This document shows positions 1 to 8,468 of a stretch of DNA of 64,000 bases, piece by piece. The notes beneath the pieces were generated by a model that saw only the letters and a list, made by a program, of their open reading frames with translations, was not told the origin of the DNA and made no database searches. Location: contig NZ_CP071793.1 in the NCBI RefSeq assembly GCF_017498545.1, positions 248,001 to 312,000 of the forward strand. The letters are read 5' to 3'. Both the position numbers and the translations under genes were made by a program. Position 1 is the first letter of the stretch, and each line of letters starts with the position of its first letter. This DNA comes from Sulfidibacter corallicola (GTDB lineage Bacteria > Acidobacteriota > Holophagae > Acanthopleuribacterales > Acanthopleuribacteraceae).

Positions 1-1725
1 CAGCGCGTGATCCTGGCCCAGGACCCGCCGCGCGAGGGTCTGTTCCAGCTCCAGGAGCCTGTCCACCTCGTCCACGCGCATGTTGCCCAGCGGGATCTTG
101 GTCCAGCTCGAGATCACCCGGGCCACCACTTCGCCGTCCACATCGATCGACATCATCGGGTGATCGCCCTGAATTCCGGCCAATTCCACGGTGACGCGGC
201 GTCCCTCGTCCGCTTCCACCTCGCCGTTCCGTTCGCGGCGCCACGCCAGCATCCGATCGACCTGGCGCTTCTCCTCCTGCCAGCGCGCTTGCCCGGTGCG
301 CTCCTGTGCTTCGAGTGCGTCGCGTTCGGATCGGAGGGTTTCGATGCGGGATTCGTGATCGCGGCCCAGCCGGGTCTCCGCTTCGAGCCGCGCCAACGCG
401 TGGTCCAGCCGCGTCAGGGCCGCACGGGTCTCCTCCAGGCTGGCCGGAATCGCGTGCTGGCTCAACGCCACCCGCGCACAGGCGGTGTCCAGCACGCTCA
501 CCGCTTTGTCGGGCAGGCGGCGACCGGCGATGTAGCGATGGGAGAGACGAACCGCCTGCTCGATCGCCTCGTCGCGGATGTGCACGCCGTGGTGGCGTTC
601 GAAATGGGGTGCCGCGGCGCGCAGCATGGCGATCGCCGTCGCTTCGTCCGGTTCGTCGATGGCGATCGGCTGGAATCGGCGGGTGAGGGCGGCGTCCTTT
701 TCGAAATACTGCTTGTATTCGGACCAGGTGGTGGCGGCGATGGTACGCAGCTCGCCGCGCGCCAGGGCTGGTTTGATCAAGTTGGCGGCGTCGCCCTGAC
801 CCTCGCGGCCACCGGCCCCGATGAGGCCGTGGGCCTCGTCGACGAACAGCACGATCGGCGTCGTGCTGGCCTTGATCTCCGCGATCAATTTTTTGATGCG
901 ATTCTCGAACTCGCCGCGCACGCCCGCTCCGGCCTGCAACAGGCCCAAATCCAACATCATGAGGCGGACGCCGCGCAGGGGCGGCGGCACGTCACCGGCT
1001 GCGATGCGACGGGCCAGTCCTTCCACGACCGCCGTCTTGCCCACGCCCGCTTCGCCCACCAGGATCGGGTTGTTCTGGCGACGGCGCATCAGGACGTCCG
1101 TCAGGGCGCGAATCTCGCGGTCGCGGCCGACCACTTCGTCGATCTCGCCCCTGCGCGCCCGCTCCGTGAGGTCGAGGGTGTAGCGCGCCAGGAGCGGCGT
1201 GTCGCCGGTGTCTTGGGTCGCGACCGTGCCGTCGCTTGTTTCGGTAGCGTCGGGTTGCTCGGCCGAGTTCGCGACCAGGGTGGGCATCGCTTCGCGCAAG
1301 CGCTCGGGCGAGAGCCGCAAAAGTGGCGATCCGCTCAATTGGCCGCGCAGCGAGGGCTTTTCCACCAGGGCCAACAGCAGGGTCGCCGAGCGCAGGCGCG
1401 ACGCGCCCAGCCAGATCGAGCTCAGGACCCAGGCTTCGCGCAGGAGTTTGATCAGGTGCGGACTGAAGGCCGGCGTACGGGTGTTGCCGCGGGTCAGGCG
1501 GTCGAGAGTGGATTTGGCGTGGTGGCGGGCCTCGCCGGGGTCCACGTCGAAGTGCCTCGCGATCAGGACCAGGTCGGATTCGGGCCGGTCCAGCAGTTGT
1601 AGCAGCAGGTGTTCGACCTCGATGTCGTAATGGGTTTCGCGATGGCAGCTTTCCGCGGCTTCCGTCAGTGCGGCGCGGCACAGGCCGTTGGTCTTTTGGA
1701 TCAGGGATTGAAGCGAATCGTTCAT
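1..1725 (-). CDS. tssH: T6SS ClpV-type AAA+ ATPase TssH (partial, C-terminal part beyond the left edge)
   Basis: TssH/ClpV is the cytoplasmic hexameric ATPase that disassembles the contracted TssB-TssC sheath after firing. The 575 visible codons show a Clp N-terminal double-repeat domain (about residues 1-150) and the first AAA+ module with Walker A GEAGVGKT (Lys230) and Walker B VLFVDEAH (Asp296, Glu297). An arginine-rich coiled middle region follows, then the start of the linker to the second AAA+ module, which lies outside the window. The ATG at 1725 is preceded by AAAGGAG at good spacing. It is the last visible gene of the minus-strand T6SS operon, 57 bp after tssG. The Clp-N region and T6SS context favour ClpV over housekeeping ClpB. 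Confidence 0.95.
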   Translation of the reverse strand, partial: MNDSLQSLIQKTNGLCRAALTEAAESCHRETHYDIEVEHLLLQLLDRPESDLVLIARHFDVDPGEARHHAKSTLDRLTRGNTRTPAFSPHLIKLLREAWVLSSIWLGASRLRSATLLLALVEKPSLRGQLSGSPLLRLSPERLREAMPTLVANSAEQPDATETSDGTVATQDTGDTPLLARYTLDLTERARRGEIDEVVGRDREIRALTDVLMRRRQNNPILVGEAGVGKTAVVEGLARRIAAGDVPPPLRGVRLMMLDLGLLQAGAGVRGEFENRIKKLIAEIKASTTPIVLFVDEAHGLIGAGGREGQGDAANLIKPALARGELRTIAATTWSEYKQYFEKDAALTRRFQPIAIDEPDEATAIAMLRAAAPHFERHHGVHIRDEAIEQAVRLSHRYIAGRRLPDKAVSVLDTACARVALSQHAIPASLEETRAALTRLDHALARLEAETRLGRDHESRIETLRSERDALEAQERTGQARWQEEKRQVDRMLAWRRERNGEVEADEGRRVTVELAGIQGDHPMMSIDVDGEVVARVISSWTKIPLGNMRVDEVDRLLELEQTLARRVLGQDHAL

Positions 1726-1782
1726 GGCAAAACTCCTTTGGCTTCGCGCCGCTGCCGCGCGTGGCGGCGGGCGGGCTCGGTG

Positions 1783-2769
1783 TCAGGCGGTGGGGCGTAG
1801 GGTGAAACGGGTCGGTTGGGCGCGGTCGGCACGCAGGCGTGCGTTCCAGCCGAGCCGGGCGCGATCCGAGCCCAGTGGGGCGCCTTTCGTGGGTTCGGCG
1901 GCGACGTGCACCACGATCTGGAAGTCCAGGCTGGGGCCGGTGAAGCGCCGCACCAGATCGCACAAATCGTCGAAGGCCGAACCGTCCGGAAGGAAATCGC
2001 CGGCCCGTGCGGGGGTGAGTGGGCCGAGGACCAGGTCGAAGGCGCCGTCGGCGATCCAAGCACGTCCGCCGAGTGCGGTGGTCCCGTCGAGTGTGGCACC
2101 CTCCCCGATCCCGCTGAGGCGCGCCGTGGTACCGGATTCCAGCGATTCCCAACGGCCGCGAAAGGGGACCACCCGGGCGGAGATCCCGAAAAAGGCGGCG
2201 ACCAGAGCGCGCAGGTTGACGGGATTGGGATTGCGGTCGAGCAACAAACCGGCCAGGGCTAGGTAGGCGCGATCGCCCGGACCTCGCCGTGCGTCGTCCG
2301 TTCCGACCACCAGGCCCAACAGCGAGGCCAGATGGCCCGAGAGCCGCGCTTCGCCGGAATCGACGGTCGAGAGCGCCGGCATGAAGGCCTTGTGGATGCG
2401 CACGTAGAGCGCGATCAAACGGTGGTGAAAGATATCGAGAAAGTCCGAGGCGGCGCGGTCACCGTTGGCTTCCTGCTCCATGATCCACTCGGTGAACATC
2501 TGGGGCAGCGGACCGAACTGACCCGTGAGGACGGGATGGCGGCACCACAGTGTCGGCGGCTCCTCGGGCGTATCCCCGAAGGTCAGCCGGTCGATCTCGC
2601 GACCGGGAAAGGCGAGTCCCGTGGCGGCCTTGAACCGGACGGCTTCGCGTTCGGGCTCCACGCCTTCGGCCAGCGGACGGCAGTGGGGACGGGCGCGTTC
2701 CAGCAGGCGGACGAGCTGTAGGAACTCACAGTGTTCGGCGGCTTCGGCCAGGCTTTTTGGGGGGGACAT
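1783..2769 (-). CDS. tssG: T6SS baseplate subunit TssG
   Basis: TssG (ImpH/VCA0111 family) forms the T6SS baseplate wedge with TssF, TssE and TssK. The 328-residue length is normal for the family. The N-terminus has the typical pattern of an EFLQLVRLLER helix followed by an EAVRFKAATGLAFPG segment, and the central GQFGPLPQMFTEWIMEQ block is also characteristic. The ATG at 2769 follows CGGAGG. It starts 39 bp downstream of tssF, an order (tssF-tssG-tssH) found in many T6SS loci. Confidence 0.93.
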   Translation of the reverse strand: MSPPKSLAEAAEHCEFLQLVRLLERARPHCRPLAEGVEPEREAVRFKAATGLAFPGREIDRLTFGDTPEEPPTLWCRHPVLTGQFGPLPQMFTEWIMEQEANGDRAASDFLDIFHHRLIALYVRIHKAFMPALSTVDSGEARLSGHLASLLGLVVGTDDARRGPGDRAYLALAGLLLDRNPNPVNLRALVAAFFGISARVVPFRGRWESLESGTTARLSGIGEGATLDGTTALGGRAWIADGAFDLVLGPLTPARAGDFLPDGSAFDDLCDLVRRFTGPSLDFQIVVHVAAEPTKGAPLGSDRARLGWNARLRADRAQPTRFTLRPTA

Positions 2770-2808
2770 GGATTCCTCCGGGTTCGGTGGGGTGGGTCGC
2801 GAGCGGTC

Positions 2809-4605
2809 TCACGCCAGCGCCAGGTCGCCGCAGCGGGGCGGCCAATGCCACCAGACGCCTTGGCGCCCTTCGCGCTGGATGATCAGGCGCGTGAAGGAGT
2901 TGATCGTGGTTTGGGTCGCGAAGAAGCGGTCCAGCACCGCACCGAGGCGGTAGAACCCCGATCCGCTGAAGCTGGAATCGTCGACCGTCAGGGTGATTTC
3001 GAGGCCGCGGCAGAACCCCCGTCGATCCTGGCTGTTCAGGTGGTGGAACTGTGGACGGCACTTCAGGCCGCGCAGGCCGCGAATCTGGCGGGCCGCGTCG
3101 GCGTTGTCGCGCGGGGCGAACAGGAACAGCGTCTCTTGGAGTGCCGCCAGGCCGGCGGGGCCGTCCAGGGCCAGGTGATCGAGCGACAGGTTGGCGACGA
3201 GCTGCCAGAGGGCGGCCTGGTGGCGGACGGGATCCACCGGCAGGGTCGGCTTGACCAGCAGGTGGGCCTGGGCCAGCGGCGAGGCGCACTCGAGCTGGAG
3301 CATGGCGCCGCTGGGGAGTTCCGCAGCCAGGCCGCGATTGGTGCACAGCATGTGGGCGAAGATCAGGCGCGTGTTCGGCCGCGTGGTGCCGCCGTGGGCG
3401 TCCACCAGGCTCAGCATCATGTCCGTCCCCGGGATGTCGTCCTGAAAACTCGTGCGACGTCGGGCCTTCCAGAAACAGGGGTGATCATCGTCGGCGCTGA
3501 AGTGGCGGTAGCCGTAGTAGGGCGGAATCGTGCCGCTGGTGGGATCGGCGGGCGCATCGGAGACGTGTTGGATGCGGTAGATTTCGGTCGTTCGGCGGGC
3601 GCAGGCATCGGGCAGCAGCGGGTATTCCAGTTGGGTGTCGTCGATGCGGATCGGGTCGCTGGCCATGGGAAAGAGGTTGATGATGGGCACCGCACCCAGA
3701 CGGAATGTGTGGCGGTCGATGGTCAACTCGTTGGGGTGTTCGGTGAGCAGGATCGCCAGGTCGAGCCGGCCCACCGCGCCGTGGCCGGACAGGCCGTCGA
3801 TCTCGAAGAAACGGAACTTCTGGGGGAAGTGAAAGTACTCCTGGAGCAGGCGGAACCCGGGCCGCGCGGTTTCGGGGTAGGGCAGCAGGGCGTGGGCGTC
3901 GTCCAGGCCCCAGGGTTTCAGGTGGGCCGGGCCCAACATGCGCGCCCGGGCGGGATCGCCGTCGGGAATCAGCGCCAGCCCGCGAACCCCGCCAAACAGC
4001 GCATCGAGCAGGGCCGGCACCGTGGCCCGATCGCCGTCCACGTAAAAACGCAGGTTCGCCACATCCATCTCGTCCAGGGTACTGGCCGTCGCTTCCAGGG
4101 TCAGTTTCAGCACCGTGGCCACCCCGCTCGGGACCCTCGGCAGGTCCAGGTGATCGGGGGCGACGAAGGTGGCCGAGACCACGTCGATCGGCCACAGGTC
4201 CAGATCGGCGGCGGTGCGGAAGCGACAGCGCAGCCCGCGGCTGGACTCGGCCGCCAGCGGCGTGTGGCGCGGCAGGTGGTAGGCCGAGGTGAGGACCAGG
4301 TCGGGATCGAGGAAGTCGAACTTGGCGACCGACATCGCCGGCACCGGGACCACCCACTGGGGATAGAGCACTTCCAGGAAGGATTCGGCGATGTGGGTGT
4401 AGCCCGAGTCGATGCGGTCCTGGAGCCGGGAGCTGAGCAGGGCGAAACCTTCCAGCAGCCGTTCCACGTGGGGATCGGCGCAGTCGTTGGGGGCCAGTTG
4501 GAGGCGCGCGGCCACCTTGGGGTGGCGCTTGGCGAAGTGTTGGCCCATGCGGCGCAGGTAGGTGAGTTCGGACAGGTATCGGGAAAACGTCTCCGAGTGG
4601 TTCAC
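2809..4605 (-). CDS. tssF: T6SS baseplate subunit TssF
   Basis: TssF (ImpG/VCA0110 family) is the largest baseplate wedge subunit. The 598-residue product begins with the family signature of an N-terminal YLSELTYLRRMGQHFAKRHP helix and then PHVERLLEGFALLSSRLQDR. I chose the GTG at 4605, which has GGAG just upstream and places this signature at the N-terminus. The open frame runs further upstream to 4713, but that extension overlaps the coding region of the DUF4280 gene and has no family similarity. It lies between the DUF4280 gene and tssG. Confidence 0.93.
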   Translation of the reverse strand: MNHSETFSRYLSELTYLRRMGQHFAKRHPKVAARLQLAPNDCADPHVERLLEGFALLSSRLQDRIDSGYTHIAESFLEVLYPQWVVPVPAMSVAKFDFLDPDLVLTSAYHLPRHTPLAAESSRGLRCRFRTAADLDLWPIDVVSATFVAPDHLDLPRVPSGVATVLKLTLEATASTLDEMDVANLRFYVDGDRATVPALLDALFGGVRGLALIPDGDPARARMLGPAHLKPWGLDDAHALLPYPETARPGFRLLQEYFHFPQKFRFFEIDGLSGHGAVGRLDLAILLTEHPNELTIDRHTFRLGAVPIINLFPMASDPIRIDDTQLEYPLLPDACARRTTEIYRIQHVSDAPADPTSGTIPPYYGYRHFSADDDHPCFWKARRRTSFQDDIPGTDMMLSLVDAHGGTTRPNTRLIFAHMLCTNRGLAAELPSGAMLQLECASPLAQAHLLVKPTLPVDPVRHQAALWQLVANLSLDHLALDGPAGLAALQETLFLFAPRDNADAARQIRGLRGLKCRPQFHHLNSQDRRGFCRGLEITLTVDDSSFSGSGFYRLGAVLDRFFATQTTINSFTRLIIQREGRQGVWWHWPPRCGDLALA

Positions 4606-4643
4606 GGGTATCTCCAGGGGGAAAACGCGAGCGAGGTGGTGGT

Positions 4644-5033
4644 TCAGGGTTCCATGGTGCGGAAGGCACCGGGCAGGCCGATCGAAATGATGCCGCCCCA
4701 CATGCACATGCACTTGGAGCAGTTGTTGAGGGACGGCATGTTGCCCACCAGCACCGTCGGCGAGCCGGGCAGCCAGGGGGCGATCGTCATGGGGATGCAG
4801 GGCATCGGGGTCAGGACCCCCAGGGCGGCCGCGGTGGCCGCCGCGACGGTGGGATTGGCGAGCGAGGAGCAGAGTCCGTGGGGCATGATGTTCAGCAACG
4901 GTTTGTGGTCCATGATGTTGGCGGCGGGTTTCCCCTCCGCCAGCGTGCGGGCGATGGGCAGCACGTTGAGCTGGCCCGGGGCGAGGCCGAAGGTGCAGGC
5001 GGTCATGGCCGTGGCAGTCACTTGGAGGGACAT
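4644..5033 (-). CDS. DUF4280 PAAR-like protein (probable T6SS spike tip)
   Basis: This 129-residue protein matches the DUF4280 family, often called PAAR-like. The hallmarks are an N-terminal TACTFGLAPGQLNVLP motif, a central MDHKPLLNIMPHGLCSS block, an alanine-rich NPTVAAATAAALGVLTPMPC segment and a cysteine-containing CSKCMCMWGGIISI tail. Members are thought to cap the VgrG spike, as PAAR proteins do. The ATG at 5033 follows AAAGGAAG. It sits between tssE and tssF, unusually deep inside the structural genes. No effector domain is fused. A role as spike tip is inferred from family and position. Confidence 0.85.
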   Translation of the reverse strand: MSLQVTATAMTACTFGLAPGQLNVLPIARTLAEGKPAANIMDHKPLLNIMPHGLCSSLANPTVAAATAAALGVLTPMPCIPMTIAPWLPGSPTVLVGNMPSLNNCSKCMCMWGGIISIGLPGAFRTMEP

Positions 5034-5122
5034 GGGGTCTTCCTTTCGTCGACGACGCGTGCCTCTTGCGGAAGAGGTCCGGCCCGGGTTCGCGGACACC
5101 GCGGATGTGCCGGTGTCGCGGG

Positions 5123-5572
5123 TCAGAGTTGCAGGTAGAGCGGGAACGAGACCGGTTCCACCACCGTGCCCATGGGCATCAGGGCGCGCAGTTCGAAGTG
5201 GAAACGGCCGGTGCGGAACTCGCGGCTTCGGGGAAGGACCCGCGGTTCCCGGAGACGGGGCTCGAAAGCCAGGATCGCCTCGTGCACGATGTGGGCGACC
5301 AGTTCGCGATCGGCCTTGGAGGTGGTGCATAGGTGGAGCATGTCGGGCAGGCCAAAATGCAACACGGTCTTTTCCAGGGACAGCCATTGCTCGATGGGGA
5401 GCCCGACGCGGGTTTGCAGCAGCGCCATCAGTTCCGCGCGGATCGAGTCCAGCAGGCCGGCGCGGTCCAGGGTCCGCAGCGGGATCGGTTCGTCGCGGCG
5501 CTCCGGTTCGTGATCGAAGAGTCGGGTGAACAGCGGTGCGGGCACCCCCGATTGCGGTTTCAGCGAATCCAT
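5123..5572 (-). CDS. tssE: T6SS baseplate subunit TssE (gp25-like)
   Basis: TssE is the homologue of phage T4 gp25 and nucleates sheath assembly on the baseplate. The 149-residue product has the gp25 fold pattern: an N-terminal LFTRLFDHEP segment, a long helix with DSIRAELMALLQTR, then the NTH-like VLHFGLPDML region and a conserved FEPRLREPRV strand. The ATG at 5572 has AAAGGAA upstream. It lies between hcp and the DUF4280 gene. Confidence 0.92.
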   Translation of the reverse strand: MDSLKPQSGVPAPLFTRLFDHEPERRDEPIPLRTLDRAGLLDSIRAELMALLQTRVGLPIEQWLSLEKTVLHFGLPDMLHLCTTSKADRELVAHIVHEAILAFEPRLREPRVLPRSREFRTGRFHFELRALMPMGTVVEPVSFPLYLQL

Positions 5573-5647
5573 GACGTGTTCCTTTCTCGAGGTGATCGCA
5601 TCCGCAAGAAAACGGCGACCGGGGTCCGCCGGCCGCCGCGCGTGACC

Positions 5648-6133
5648 TTAGGCCGCGGACTTGTTCTCGCGGATATCCCAACCTGCAGCCATCTGTCCTT
5701 GGGGCAGACCGGTTTCGCGCTGGTCCTTGTACTCCCATTTGATGGTGCTGTAGTTCAGGGTCAGGTTCTCCATCGGATTGCCGCCGGCGCCGGCCGACAC
5801 GCTGTAGGAACTGATGAGCACGTCGTGCAGCGTGTAGGTGATGATCGGGATCAGGTTGGAGCCTTTCTCGCGGCAGATCTTGATGGTCACTTCCGGGATC
5901 GGATCGGCCTGGCAGCACTTCTCTTGGATCTTGACGGAGGTGTTGTCCATCACCTTGGAAATGCTGACGTCGTTGTGGTGCACGTAGCCCTGGGTACGGC
6001 CTTCCTTACCAGGGATACAGAATGCATTCATGCTGAGGCCGTGGCTGAACGAGCTCACACCCACGTGTTTTTCGTAGCCCTTGGTGAGCGTGTCGCCTTC
6101 GATGCCTTGCAACGTCATGAAAATATTGAACAT
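5648..6133 (-). CDS. hcp: T6SS inner-tube protein Hcp (TssD)
   Basis: Hcp forms stacked hexameric rings that make the secreted inner tube. The 161-residue protein starts with MFNIFMTLQGIEGDT, an Hcp-type first strand, followed by GYEKHVGVSSFSHGLS, the common VHHNDVSISKVMD segment with its KVMD-containing loop, and a NYSTIKWEYKDQ strand near the C-terminus. The ATG at 6133 is preceded by GAGGAG. It lies between tssC and tssE, so the tube gene is embedded in the structural operon. Confidence 0.94.
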   Translation of the reverse strand: MFNIFMTLQGIEGDTLTKGYEKHVGVSSFSHGLSMNAFCIPGKEGRTQGYVHHNDVSISKVMDNTSVKIQEKCCQADPIPEVTIKICREKGSNLIPIITYTLHDVLISSYSVSAGAGGNPMENLTLNYSTIKWEYKDQRETGLPQGQMAAGWDIRENKSAA

Positions 6134-6300
6134 GATTTACTCCTCGATTGATGGGGATCGGTTGTGGGGGGCCGCCGTGGGTGGCGGACCGGCCCCGGTT
6201 TCGGGTTGATGCGAACAGGGATTGCTCTTGGCATTTCGATGATCACGAGAGAGGAACGCGATGGGCGGCTTCGCTGGGGAAGGTCCGTTGCCGTGGGCGA

Positions 6301-7788
6301 TCAGGCGCTGGCGGGCGGCGGCAGTTCGGCCACCAGCCGCAGCGACATGCTCAGCTCGTCCAACTGGAAGTGGGGCCGCAGGAAGACCACGGCGCGGTAG
6401 CTGCCGGGGCGGTTGGGGTTCTCCAGCACGTCCACGCGTGCCTCGCGCAAGGGGTAGCGGGCCTTGGTTTCGTACTGCGCGTTGTCGTCCAGCAGCACGT
6501 ACTGGCTGATCCAGGTGTTGAGGAACTTGCTGATCTGATCGCGGGTCGCGAAGCTGCCGATCTTGTCGCGCATCATGGCCTTCAGGTAGTGGGCGAAGCG
6601 GCTGCTGGCCATGATGTAGGGCAGCATCGACGAGATCCGCGCGTTGGCCGAGGCCTTGTCGTTGCTGTATTCCTTGGGTTTGTTGACCGATTGCGCACCG
6701 AAGAAGGTGGCGTAGTCGGTGCCCTTGCAGTGGACCAACGGAATGAAGCCCAACTCGGTCAGTTCCTTCTCGCGGCGATCGGTGATCGGCACTTCGGTCG
6801 GGCATTTGAGCATCTGGTCGCCGGCGTCGGTGGCGAAGGTGTGGGTGGGCAGGTCGCTGACGACGCCGCCGCCTTCCACGCCGCGAATCGCGGCACACCA
6901 CTTGTACTTGGCGAACGAGTCGGTCATGCGTTGCAGAAAGGCCCAGGAAGCGTTGCCCCACAGGTATTTGTCGTGGTCGCGGCCGGTGACGTCCTCTTGG
7001 AAGCCGAACTCTTCCACCGGATTGGTCTCCGGTCCGTAGGGGCCGCGCAACAGGATGTGCGGCAGGGTCAGCGCGAAGTAGCGGGCGTCTTCGGTTTCGC
7101 GGAAGCCGCGCCACTTGGCCAGCTCGGTGCTCTCCATCAGTTTGCTCAGGTCGCGCGGGTTGGCCAGTTCGGTGAAGCTGTCCATGTCGAACAGGTTGGC
7201 CGAGGCGGCGGCCACGAAGGGCGCGTGGGCCGCGGCGGCCACTTCGCTGATCATGCGCATCAGGGCCACGTCCTTGGCGCCGCGACCGAACTCGTAGTCG
7301 CCCATCAGCACCGAGTAGGGTGCGCCGCCGAAGGTGCCGAACTCCTCGCTGTAGATCTTCTTGAACAGGGCGCTCTGGTCGAATTCGACGGCCTTCTCGA
7401 GATCGCTTTGGAGCTCGTCCTTGCGCACGTTGAGCACGCGCAGTTTCAGGCTGGACCCGGTTTCGCTGTTCTTGACCAGGTAGCTCAGGCCGCGCCAGGT
7501 GGATTCCAGCTTCTTGAAGGGTTCGGCGTGCATGATCGCGTTGAGTTGGGCGCTGATCGCCTCATCCAGTTGGGCGATGCGCTCGTTGATCATGGCGATC
7601 GTATCGTGGTGGACCGCGACGGTCTCACGCTCCATGACCTGTGCCACGAAGCTGTCGATCAACTCCACGGCCCGATCGCGCTGGGACTGGTTGCGGGCCA
7701 TGCGGCCTTCCTGAATGATGCGGTCCAGGAGCGGCTGCTCCTCGGTGGCCGTGGCGGTCGCGGTCTGTTCCATGGCTGCTTCAGTCAT
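6301..7788 (-). CDS. tssC: T6SS contractile sheath large subunit TssC
   Basis: TssC (VipB/EvpB family) with TssB builds the contractile sheath. The 495-residue length is normal. Conserved segments include an ESTWRGLSYLVKNSETGSSL motif, a YSVLMGDYEFGRGAKDVALM block, a PFVAAASANLFDMDSF block, and a C-terminal NPNRPGSYRAVVFLRPHFQL end typical of the family. The ATG at 7788 has GGGAGG upstream and overlaps the end of tssB by 8 bp, which suggests translational coupling of the two sheath subunits. Confidence 0.96.
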   Translation of the reverse strand: MTEAAMEQTATATATEEQPLLDRIIQEGRMARNQSQRDRAVELIDSFVAQVMERETVAVHHDTIAMINERIAQLDEAISAQLNAIMHAEPFKKLESTWRGLSYLVKNSETGSSLKLRVLNVRKDELQSDLEKAVEFDQSALFKKIYSEEFGTFGGAPYSVLMGDYEFGRGAKDVALMRMISEVAAAAHAPFVAAASANLFDMDSFTELANPRDLSKLMESTELAKWRGFRETEDARYFALTLPHILLRGPYGPETNPVEEFGFQEDVTGRDHDKYLWGNASWAFLQRMTDSFAKYKWCAAIRGVEGGGVVSDLPTHTFATDAGDQMLKCPTEVPITDRREKELTELGFIPLVHCKGTDYATFFGAQSVNKPKEYSNDKASANARISSMLPYIMASSRFAHYLKAMMRDKIGSFATRDQISKFLNTWISQYVLLDDNAQYETKARYPLREARVDVLENPNRPGSYRAVVFLRPHFQLDELSMSLRLVAELPPPASA

Positions 7789-8281
7789 CGCTGCCTCCCA
7801 ACTGCTGTTTCAGGGCTTCGCGCTCCTCCGAATTGTTGAGAACCTCTTGGAGCAGGCCGTCCAGGTCTTCGTTGCCGTCGAGTTTGGAAATCAGGTCCTT
7901 GAGGCGGATGCGGGCCTCCAGCAGCTTGGCCAGGGCCGGAACCTGGCTGACCACGCGGGTCGGACTGAAATCCTCCAGCTCGGCGAAGTCCAGTTCCACG
8001 TCGAGCTTGCCGTTGCCGGTCAGCACGTCGTCCACGCGAAAACTGAGATGGGGATCGCTGGCGGCCAGGACCTTGTCGAAGTTCTCGCCGTCGATTTCCA
8101 CGAACTTGCGCTTCTTCAGCGGTGGCAGGGGTTCTTTGGGCTCGCCCGACAGGTCGGCCATGATGCCGGCGACGAAGGGCAGCTCCTTGACTTCGGTGTT
8201 CTCGCCTACTTCGACGTCGTAGGTGATTTGCACGCGGGGCGGTCGCACGCGACCGATTTTGTGCTGGGTACTTTGGGACAT
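7781..8281 (-). CDS. tssB: T6SS contractile sheath small subunit TssB
   Basis: TssB (VipA family) is the partner of TssC. The 166-residue protein begins with a basic tail and the diagnostic RPPRVQITYDVEVG segment, followed by ELPFVAGIMADLSG and an LDFAELEDFSPTRVVSQVP block, ending in the helical region used for subunit contacts. The ATG at 8281 follows AAGGAGA. A 187-nt gap with a strong hairpin separates it from the upstream same-strand gene. Confidence 0.96.
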   Translation of the reverse strand: MSQSTQHKIGRVRPPRVQITYDVEVGENTEVKELPFVAGIMADLSGEPKEPLPPLKKRKFVEIDGENFDKVLAASDPHLSFRVDDVLTGNGKLDVELDFAELEDFSPTRVVSQVPALAKLLEARIRLKDLISKLDGNEDLDGLLQEVLNNSEEREALKQQLGGSDD

Positions 8282-8335
8282 GGCGTTCTCCTTGGTTGGG
8301 TTTCGATGGAATGGTTCGGAAGGGTCGAGGGGTGG

Positions 8336-8365
8336 CGCGCGGGCGGAGGCTGGTCCGCCCGCGCG
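8336..8365 (-). other. 12-bp perfect hairpin in the tssB leader region
   Basis: A perfect inverted repeat of 12 bp (arms 8336-8347 and 8354-8365, six-base loop) lies in the 187-nt gap between the unknown gene ending at 8469 and the tssB start at 8281. Neither strand has a T-run after it, so it is not a standard intrinsic terminator. It could be an RNA processing or stabilising element that sets tssB expression relative to the upstream genes. That role is inference. Confidence 0.5.
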
Positions 8366-8468
8366 ATCTGGCGGTGGTCGGTGCGGGGCATCGCGGTCGT
8401 CGCTTCGGGGTTTGCCGCGCGGCGATTTCGAGCTGTTCCGGTGGTCGAGCCGACGCTCCGGGTCCTTG

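Noticed and set aside
7..1602. Long plus-strand open frame opposite tssH
   Set aside because: It is the antisense shadow of the tssH coding region; the minus-strand translation has all Clp motifs.
2731..5529. 932-codon plus-strand open frame across tssF, DUF4280 and tssE
   Set aside because: High-GC antisense shadow; three recognised minus-strand T6SS genes occupy it.
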